A stretch of DNA of 57,081 nucleotides from positions 1 to 57,081 of the forward strand of contig CALWLK010000047.1 in NCBI GenBank assembly GCA_944381505.1, read 5' to 3'. This document shows, piece after piece, positions 51,565 to 57,081 of the stretch. The DNA comes from an uncultured Lachnospiraceae bacterium (GTDB lineage Bacteria > Bacillota > Clostridia > Lachnospirales > Lachnospiraceae). A model generated the notes under the pieces. That model searched no databases and was not told the origin of the DNA. It was given only the letters and a program-made list of their open reading frames with translations. How positions within the stretch are numbered: position 1 is the stretch's first letter; the number at the start of each line of letters is the position of its first letter. A program made the position numbers and the translations under genes.

Positions 51565-52455
51565 ATGAAATCTAAAGTTTATTTCACCCGCGAGATCACG
51601 CCGGAAGCGGTGGTGAAACTCTATAATGCCCTCGGGATCTGGCTTCCCGGAAAGGTTGCCGTGAAGGTCCACTCAGGAGAGAAGGGCAATCAAAACTTCC
51701 TTAAGTCTGAATTCTGGAGACCCATGGTGGAGGAGGTTCAAGGCACTATCGTGGAATGCAACACGGCCTACGGCGACGCGTCAGGCGGAGTCAGAGACCA
51801 TACAGAGTCACATTTAAAACTTCTTGAGGAACACGGATGGACAAAATATTTTGACGTTGATCTCATGGATGCCGAGGGCCCTGACCTCATATGGCCTATC
51901 CCCAACGGCAAGATATTAAAGGAGAATCATGTCGGTAAAAACATTGAGAATTATGATTCAATGCTCGTTCTCGCCCATTTTAAGGGGCATCCTGCAGGAG
52001 GCTACGGAGGAGCCTTAAAACAGCTTGCCATAGGCTGCGCGTCAAGAGCCGGCAAGGCTCTCATACACTCGGCCGGAAAGACTGCGGACCGCTTTGAAAC
52101 TTGGAAGGTGCATGCGGATCACACTGTATTCCCCGAGGCCATGGCGGACGCAGCCGAGAGCGTAGTCGAGCATTTCAAAGGAAAGATAGCGTTTATAAAC
52201 GTAATGAAGAATCTTTCCGTAGACTGTGACTGCTGCGTTGTCGCCGAGGACCCCTGCATGAAGGATATTGGCATACTATCCTCTCTCGACCCGGTAGCCA
52301 TAGATCAGGCTTGCATAGACCTTGTTGTGGGCTCGGATGATCCCGGAAAGGATCACTTTATGGAACGCGTCAACTCCAGAAACGGCATCCACACAATAGA
52401 GGCCGCTGCAGAGCTTGGCACAGGGACCCGAGAGTATGAACTGATAGAGCTTTAA
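51565..52455 (+). CDS. DUF362 domain-containing protein
   Basis: 296 residues of the DUF362 family, function unknown. Landmarks are KVAVKVHSGEKGNQNFL near residue 31, ECNTAYGDASGG, a middle YDSMLVLAHFKGHPAGGYGGALKQLAIGCASRAGK and the C-terminal SVDCDCC, EDPCMKDIGILSSLDPVAIDQAC. The clustered Cys (CDCC and DPC) could bind metal, though the usual 4Fe-4S ferredoxin domain of longer relatives is missing. First gene of an operon with flavodoxin and a TetR regulator, so a redox role is plausible. AGGAGG lies 11 bases before the ATG. Confidence 0.82.
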   Translation: MKSKVYFTREITPEAVVKLYNALGIWLPGKVAVKVHSGEKGNQNFLKSEFWRPMVEEVQGTIVECNTAYGDASGGVRDHTESHLKLLEEHGWTKYFDVDLMDAEGPDLIWPIPNGKILKENHVGKNIENYDSMLVLAHFKGHPAGGYGGALKQLAIGCASRAGKALIHSAGKTADRFETWKVHADHTVFPEAMADAAESVVEHFKGKIAFINVMKNLSVDCDCCVVAEDPCMKDIGILSSLDPVAIDQACIDLVVGSDDPGKDHFMERVNSRNGIHTIEAAAELGTGTREYELIEL

Positions 52456-52481
52456 TATTTCTGAAGGAGGATATGATAATT

Positions 52482-52946
52482 ATGAACAAAGTATTGACCG
52501 CATACTTTTCCGCAAGCGGCGTTACCGCCCGCGTTGCAAGGGAGATCTCAGAGGCTGTTGGATCCGATCTCTATGAGATAGCTCCGAAGGAACCCTATAC
52601 CGAATCCGATCTCGATTGGAGAGATGAAAACAGCCGCAGCTCCGTTGAGATGAAGGATCCCGCCTGCCGTCCCGAGATCGCCGTACCTGTAAAAGACATG
52701 GATACATATGACACGGTATTTTTAGGTTTTCCCATATGGTGGTATGTGGAGCCCCGAATAGTGGACACCTTCCTTGAAAGCTATGACTTTTCGGGAAAGA
52801 AGGTGATACCCTTTGCCACCTCAGGGGGCAGCGGAATTGAAAACGTCGAAAAACATTTGAGAGACGAATACCCCTCAATATCATTTCTCAAGGGAAGGCT
52901 TTTGAACGGAAAGGGAGCCGGAGAATGGGCAAAAGGGCTCCTGTAA
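52482..52946 (+). CDS. Flavodoxin
   Basis: 154 residues. FMN phosphate loop near the N terminus in YFSASGVTARVA, then FLGFPIWWYVEPRIVDTFLE (about 86-105) and IPFATSGGSGIENVEKHL (about 113), typical of the flavodoxin_4/NAD(P)H-quinone branch. Small electron carrier in the cytosol. The ATG at 52482 is placed 11 bases after AAGGAGG; an in-frame ATG at 52473 sits only two bases after that site. Likely accepts or gives electrons for the neighbouring DUF362 protein. Confidence 0.88.
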   Translation: MNKVLTAYFSASGVTARVAREISEAVGSDLYEIAPKEPYTESDLDWRDENSRSSVEMKDPACRPEIAVPVKDMDTYDTVFLGFPIWWYVEPRIVDTFLESYDFSGKKVIPFATSGGSGIENVEKHLRDEYPSISFLKGRLLNGKGAGEWAKGLL

Positions 52947-52983
52947 GCCTTGCCCCAAACTTTTATTCTGAAAGGAAAGAAAT

Positions 52984-53616
52984 ATGCCAAGAGCTTCTGA
53001 AGAATTGACCAATCAAAGAAGAGAAGAGATCATAAATGCCTGCGCCTCTTTATATGAGACTGTGAGCTTTAAGGACATAACAATAAGAGACATAGGCGAG
53101 AGGACAAGCTTTACAAGGACTTCAATATATAATTATTTTCAGACCAAAGAGGAGATCTTTTTGGCGCTCTTGGAGAGAGAATATGAATCATGGGGGCGAG
53201 ACCTTGAGGATATGGCTCGCTCCCATGAACATATGTCCGCAGATGAGTTTGCAGACCTGCTTTCAGCCACTCTTGAAAACAGAGGAACCATGCTGAAGCT
53301 TCTGTCAATGAATCTGTATGATATGGAGGGAAACAGTCGCATGGAATGTCTGGTGGCTTTCAAGAAGGCCTACGCAAACGCCTTGGGACGGGTTTCATAC
53401 TGTCTTGAAAAATTCTTTCCATATATGACCGAGGAAGACAAAAGAAAGTTCCTGTACGCCTTTTTCCCTTTCCTTTTCGGGATATATCCCTATACCACAG
53501 CCACAGAAAAGCAAAGGGAGGCTATGGAAGAGGCTCGCATCGAATACCCCCGCTACTCCATATATGAGATCTCGAAGAGCTTTATAGCAATGCTTTTAAA
53601 GAGCTTTGGAAAATAA
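52984..53616 (+). CDS. TetR family transcriptional regulator
   Basis: 210 residues. N-terminal helix-turn-helix: RREEIINACASLYETVSFKDITIRDIGERTSFTRTSIYNYFQTKEEIF (about 12-60), the TetR signature. The C-terminal ligand domain is helical with FPFLFGIYPYTTATEKQREAM. GAAAGGAAAG precedes the ATG. Third gene of the DUF362 operon, most likely its own repressor through the two TGACACAGTGTCA sites. The inducing ligand is unknown. Confidence 0.9.
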   Translation: MPRASEELTNQRREEIINACASLYETVSFKDITIRDIGERTSFTRTSIYNYFQTKEEIFLALLEREYESWGRDLEDMARSHEHMSADEFADLLSATLENRGTMLKLLSMNLYDMEGNSRMECLVAFKKAYANALGRVSYCLEKFFPYMTEEDKRKFLYAFFPFLFGIYPYTTATEKQREAMEEARIEYPRYSIYEISKSFIAMLLKSFGK

Positions 53617-53701
53617 TGTTAATGTAAAGTAAAATATTTTTTTAAGAAAAAGGCACTAATCACTTTTGCAGAGCGATTTTCTCCTTGTATTCTGAAAATA
53701 C

Positions 53702-54283
53702 TCAGATTACATGGAGGGTCAACATCTTATCCAAATTTGTAGTCTCAATAATGTTACATGGTATGCCTCCACGTAATGTAGCCTCCAGATGATAAAATGT
53801 CATACAATAATTTATATGCTGTTTTATAAGTAGCTGTGACTGCTGTTTGCGTTTTTTTCTAAACAGAACAAATCCTTTATCGTCTTCTGTCAAGCTGTCA
53901 TAATTAGTAACCAATGTACGTAATTTGATTTTCACGTATTTATCTTCGCAATAGAGAATACGAATCCTCACTCTTTTAAAAAACAAATCCAAATTGGAAA
54001 AATCAGTTATATATCTGTCTGCTTCTATGGCATGGTTACCATTTTCGCAGTCATTCTGTACTGCCTGAAACTCCTTATCAAAAATAGGTTTTTCATACAG
54101 ATAAGTCAACCAATACATTATATCCGAAATAAGTCGTCGCTTATTGTTTCGATACTTCTCAGGAAGGAACGGTTTTTCCCCATCCCATATTAAGTCGATG
54201 AGGTGACTTTCTTCCTGACATCCGAGCTGCATTTTGTCAATAATAATTGCCAGATCAAGTGCCGAATACAAAAGTTCTTTCAT
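53702..54283 (-). CDS. Unknown protein coupled to the helicase-HNH gene
   Basis: 193 residues, no family recognised. Mostly helical and charged: ELLYSALDLAIIIDKMQ, KRRLISDIMYWLTYLYEK, a basic stretch FRKKRKQQSQLL around 140-152, no membrane segment, signal peptide or nuclease motif that I can see. Its ATG overlaps the helicase-HNH stop by one base (TAATG), so the two proteins are made in step. Codon use is AT-rich like the helicase. A partner or specificity subunit of the helicase nuclease is the natural guess, from position only. Confidence 0.6.
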   Translation of the reverse strand: MKELLYSALDLAIIIDKMQLGCQEESHLIDLIWDGEKPFLPEKYRNNKRRLISDIMYWLTYLYEKPIFDKEFQAVQNDCENGNHAIEADRYITDFSNLDLFFKRVRIRILYCEDKYVKIKLRTLVTNYDSLTEDDKGFVLFRKKRKQQSQLLIKQHINYCMTFYHLEATLRGGIPCNIIETTNLDKMLTLHVI

Positions 54284-56550
54284 TACTTATCTCCCTTTTT
54301 TCCATTACACTGACGACACAATATTTGAAGATTTTCAGCTACGGTTTTTCCTCCGCGATTCATAGGAATTATGTGATCGACTTGAAAATATACTCGTGAT
54401 TTTGATGTTTTCCCACAGCAGGCACATTGATATTCTCCATTTTCGTTCCTTGACTTTTCAAAAGCCTGATCTCTTAATCTTTTTTCCAACTCAGGGGCTA
54501 TCTTGCCGATCTCATATAACGGCAGATCTTCTAAATCTTTTTTCCCGAAGTTTATGTTATTTCCTTGATCTTCATAAATATCAGGGTGCGAAATCTTCGT
54601 TAATTCAATTCCGATTTGCTTGATAAAATACATTTTTCTTCCAAAAAACAACCTAAGAATATTATCATCTCCGGAATCCCAAATATTATCGATATATTCT
54701 TTTTTTCTTCTTTCTCCCATATCTTCATCCCAAATATGGCGTGCGATTGCTGTTACATCCAGCTTATTTCTATCTATTTCATCAAATGTATAGAACTGCG
54801 GGGCCATCTCATATTGTGCATAATATTTTAGTATATTTATAATATCTTTACGCTCATAAGGCGGAATCATATCACCACAAAAAAATGAATCCCTGCATTG
54901 TTGTTCCATTTCATTCAACTTTTCATCTGACAAGTATTCTTCTGCCTCCCCAAAGCTTTCAAAAAGAGAAGGCAGTGAATCCATAAGCTGTTGATAAGCA
55001 TTCTTCGAGCTATTATAGACCATAACTTGGTATGAGTGATCCATACCGTTCTTCTCAAGGTAAGAAAAGGCATACATACCTATCGGAATTCTTTGTTCAA
55101 AAGGTACTCTTTCCAATGCCGAAGTGTCTACAGAGTCGTCTAATATAGATGCAAATTCTTCTATCTTAGAAATAGCTATCAGACGCAAATCACTCTTTGC
55201 CCGTTCAATATCAGAGTCATGAAAATCATTATTTCCTTCAAAAAGTGTTTCAGGATTTACCCATGCAATATTTTCATTCCAATGATCCACAAAGGATACA
55301 ATATATGCGCTTTCAGTACCTCCTGCGGCAGTACCTCTCAAAGCTCTTCCTACCATTTGAGTCATCAAAATAGATGAAACTGTAGGTCTTGCCAAAAATA
55401 CTGTCTTTGTTTGCGGGAGATCAACACCTTCTGTTAAAATATTTACATTTATCAGAACTTGAAGCCTTCCTTCGCGATATTCATCTATCTTTTTCTCATT
55501 ATCTTCACGGCTTATTGTCACTCCTGTGACAGCATCTTTCACAGAAGAAACTACATAATCTGCAGAAATACCGGCTTTATTAAATAACTCTTTGAGCTGA
55601 ATGGCATGGATTACATTGACAGCAAAGAGTATAGTCTGCCCATACTCCTTCTCTTTCGTCTTATAAGTTTCCACAATCAATTTGTTTCTGGCTGCGCTAT
55701 CTGCCATCTGTTGAGCAATATCTTCCGGCAAAATATCTAAATGTTGAATACTTTCCAAAGCATCTACCCCAAGTGCTTCTCCATATTTCTCATCAGTATA
55801 AAAACTTTCGAAAATAGGTTTTGCAAGTATACGACGATTTATTAACTCCTTCAAACCAATTTGATAGGTAATTCCAACATCGCCATGAACAGGCCTTCCT
55901 AACTTAATTCCGTCACCGTAAATACGTGCTAATAGCCCCTGTTCATTTTCCGCTGTGCGAAATGGGGTAGCTGTCAATCCAATAAGCTTCAAATTTGGAA
56001 CTTTGGATTTTACGTAATCTATAATTCTTCTGTAAGTCTTTGCTGTTGAATGATGTGCCTCATCTATAATGAGATAAACTTCCGATTCTCCATCAAGCCA
56101 TTTATCTAATCTGTCAATACTTCTCCCTATGCTATCCTTGCTCACTATCAGAAGATTATCCTCCGGAGAAATATCTCCGGTGCGATCATGACATGAAGCT
56201 CCGGAAACGATCCTGAAACAAAATGAAGATATATGAGGAATAACCTCCGTATATGCAAATCTTTGAAAAGATTCTGCAGCCTGATCCAACAACATTTGTC
56301 TGTGTGCTACCCAGAGTATCTTTTTTCTTTTATCTATAGCATTTTTTAAAAGCCACATTGATGCCGTATAAGTCTTTCCTCCCCCGGTAGGCAACACGAC
56401 CAATGTGCTGTATGAGAGTTCCTGATTAATTGTATCAAGACATCTCATCGCCTCTTTCTGGTGTTCATATGGAGTTCTTGGATTCATTCCTTTCTTCGGA
56501 TATACTTCACCAAATGATTTTACTTCAATTGTTTCAGAAACGTTTTTCAT
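54283..56550 (-). CDS. DEAH superfamily 2 helicase fused to C-terminal HNH nuclease
   Basis: 755 residues. The N-terminal helicase has Walker A LPTGGGKT (53-60), Walker B DEAH (163-166), TATPFR (193-198), then helicase C-terminal motifs NILTEGVDLPQ and QMVGRALRG (about 400). An unassigned middle region (about 450-700) follows. The last 50 residues are a complete HNH domain: Cys709-x-x-Cys712, VDHIIP (His726), GGKT, ENLQ and Cys745-x-x-Cys748. A helicase plus nuclease in one chain resembles restriction or phage-defence enzymes. The gene is more AT-rich than the chromosome around it. Confidence 0.88.
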   Translation of the reverse strand: MKNVSETIEVKSFGEVYPKKGMNPRTPYEHQKEAMRCLDTINQELSYSTLVVLPTGGGKTYTASMWLLKNAIDKRKKILWVAHRQMLLDQAAESFQRFAYTEVIPHISSFCFRIVSGASCHDRTGDISPEDNLLIVSKDSIGRSIDRLDKWLDGESEVYLIIDEAHHSTAKTYRRIIDYVKSKVPNLKLIGLTATPFRTAENEQGLLARIYGDGIKLGRPVHGDVGITYQIGLKELINRRILAKPIFESFYTDEKYGEALGVDALESIQHLDILPEDIAQQMADSAARNKLIVETYKTKEKEYGQTILFAVNVIHAIQLKELFNKAGISADYVVSSVKDAVTGVTISREDNEKKIDEYREGRLQVLINVNILTEGVDLPQTKTVFLARPTVSSILMTQMVGRALRGTAAGGTESAYIVSFVDHWNENIAWVNPETLFEGNNDFHDSDIERAKSDLRLIAISKIEEFASILDDSVDTSALERVPFEQRIPIGMYAFSYLEKNGMDHSYQVMVYNSSKNAYQQLMDSLPSLFESFGEAEEYLSDEKLNEMEQQCRDSFFCGDMIPPYERKDIINILKYYAQYEMAPQFYTFDEIDRNKLDVTAIARHIWDEDMGERRKKEYIDNIWDSGDDNILRLFFGRKMYFIKQIGIELTKISHPDIYEDQGNNINFGKKDLEDLPLYEIGKIAPELEKRLRDQAFEKSRNENGEYQCACCGKTSKSRVYFQVDHIIPMNRGGKTVAENLQILCRQCNGKKGDK

Positions 56551-56755
56551 TTTTTCCCTCTTATTTATTTATCAATTTTATTCCTTACCAAAAGTACAAT
56601 CGTCTCAATGTGAGTATAAAATTAGAGCATACCCACCCACACACAAAAAAACTACGGAAATATCGCTAATATTTATACAGTACTAATACTGCTCATGCAT
56701 CCCTTTTCCCACAAAATAATTATTTCATCAATTTTACACTACCCTGATGCAAATT
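56551..56755. other. Intergenic region without recognised feature
   Basis: AT-rich, about 205 bases, with a short run of CCCA/CACA repeats near 56630-56645. I could not place a convincing promoter for the helicase gene here, nor a terminator for the gene on the right. Confidence 0.4.
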
Positions 56756-57081
56756 CTATTCTTCTTTCATATCATTGCTATTCTCTTCTCCCGTCTTGCC
56801 GGCTTCTAACGCTTGATATTCCTGATTTAATTCTCTTAGCAATTCTTCCTCACTTGGTAAATACAATTTGTATTTTGAGGCAAAAATCTGTGTTTCATTT
56901 TCCGGCAACGTATATTTGACCACGGATTCGCTTTTGTCCGCACATAACACAATACCAATCGGTGGATTATCTCCCTCATTCATAAGCTCTCGTTCATAAT
57001 AATGAACATACATCTGCATCTGTCCTAAATCCTGATGTGTTAAGTCTCCAACCTTTAAATCAATCAAGACAAAACATTTTA
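56756..57081 (-). CDS. YhcG/DUF1016-type PD-(D/E)XK nuclease, C-terminal part (runs off window)
   Basis: About 108 residues visible; the frame is still open at the right edge, so the 5' part lies beyond. KCFVLIDLKVGDLTHQDLGQM carries the Asp-Leu-Lys of the PD-(D/E)XK active site, followed by QMYVHYYERE and PIGIVLCADKSESVVKY, typical of the C-terminal nuclease of DUF1016 (YhcG) proteins. A Glu-rich tail of about 30 residues ends the protein. These nucleases usually sit in or near restriction and defence loci, in line with the helicase-HNH gene beside it. Confidence 0.85.
   Translation of the reverse strand, partial: KCFVLIDLKVGDLTHQDLGQMQMYVHYYERELMNEGDNPPIGIVLCADKSESVVKYTLPENETQIFASKYKLYLPSEEELLRELNQEYQALEAGKTGEENSNDMKEE

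Noticed and set aside
56620-56650. Short CCCA/CACA tandem run as a repeat element
   Set aside because: Too short and imperfect to be a meaningful tandem repeat.
1-57081. tRNA, rRNA or CRISPR arrays
   Set aside because: No cloverleaf-like sequence, rRNA segment or regularly spaced repeats were noticed in the gaps, which are all shorter than about 300 bases.

Overview
The window looks like the chromosome of an anaerobic, Gram-positive member of the Clostridia, plausibly Lachnospiraceae. This rests on gene content and style: lipoproteins with a Cys-Gly-Gly-rich mature start, strong AGGAGG ribosome sites, many GTG/TTG codons in front of better-placed ATG starts, LrgAB, LytR-CpsA-Psr, YhaO/YhaN, and a fermentative, amino-acid-using metabolism. 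No rRNA, tRNA, CRISPR array or complete insertion sequence was found. Most genes are on the minus strand.

Layout, left to right. (1) 132-3095: guaA, an HNH endonuclease and a PH-domain protein. (2) 3183-15150: a roughly 12-kb minus-strand operon for an unidentified sugar or cyclitol. It holds a GntR regulator with its own operator array, a ribose-type ABC importer with two permeases, a creatininase-fold hydrolase, a short-chain dehydrogenase, KDPG-type aldolase, a lactate-racemase-domain protein, a 2-dehydro-3-deoxygalactonokinase, a D-2-hydroxyacid dehydrogenase and a YczE-type membrane protein. (3) 15308-22064: a purine operon with adenine deaminase, an EF2563-type molybdenum-hydroxylase accessory protein and a three-subunit xanthine dehydrogenase, preceded by a possible 12-residue leader peptide. 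(4) 22129-23207: an Rpn-type nuclease. (5) 23216-31963: a peptide operon with a dipeptide/oligopeptide ABC importer, M55 D-aminopeptidase, an Asp/Glu racemase-family protein and an M18 aminopeptidase. (6) 31992-37356: aspartase, malic enzyme and fumarase with a divergent LysR regulator, a route from aspartate through fumarate and malate to pyruvate. (7) 37353-45541: AEC transporter, membrane-associated YhaN/YhaO nuclease pair, LytR-CpsA-Psr protein, O-acetyltransferase, LrgAB and a small membrane protein. (8) 46004-53616: a broken gene, nitroreductase, HicAB toxin-antitoxin, aminotransferase, HflX, methylglyoxal synthase, and a DUF362-flavodoxin-TetR operon with twin palindromic operators. (9) 53702-57081: an AT-rich, defence-like block with a DEAH helicase fused to an HNH nuclease, a translationally coupled unknown protein, and the 3' part of a YhcG-type PD-(D/E)XK nuclease that runs off the window.

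The metabolic modules fit together. Peptides, perhaps including D-amino-acid peptides, are imported and cut. Aspartate released from them can feed aspartase, fumarase and malic enzyme. Sugar-derived acids enter through the kinase and aldolase pair and give pyruvate and glyceraldehyde-3-phosphate. The two places most likely to hold something undescribed are the sugar-acid operon, which has a kinase and aldolase but no recognisable dehydratase to make their substrate, and the helicase-HNH block at the right end.
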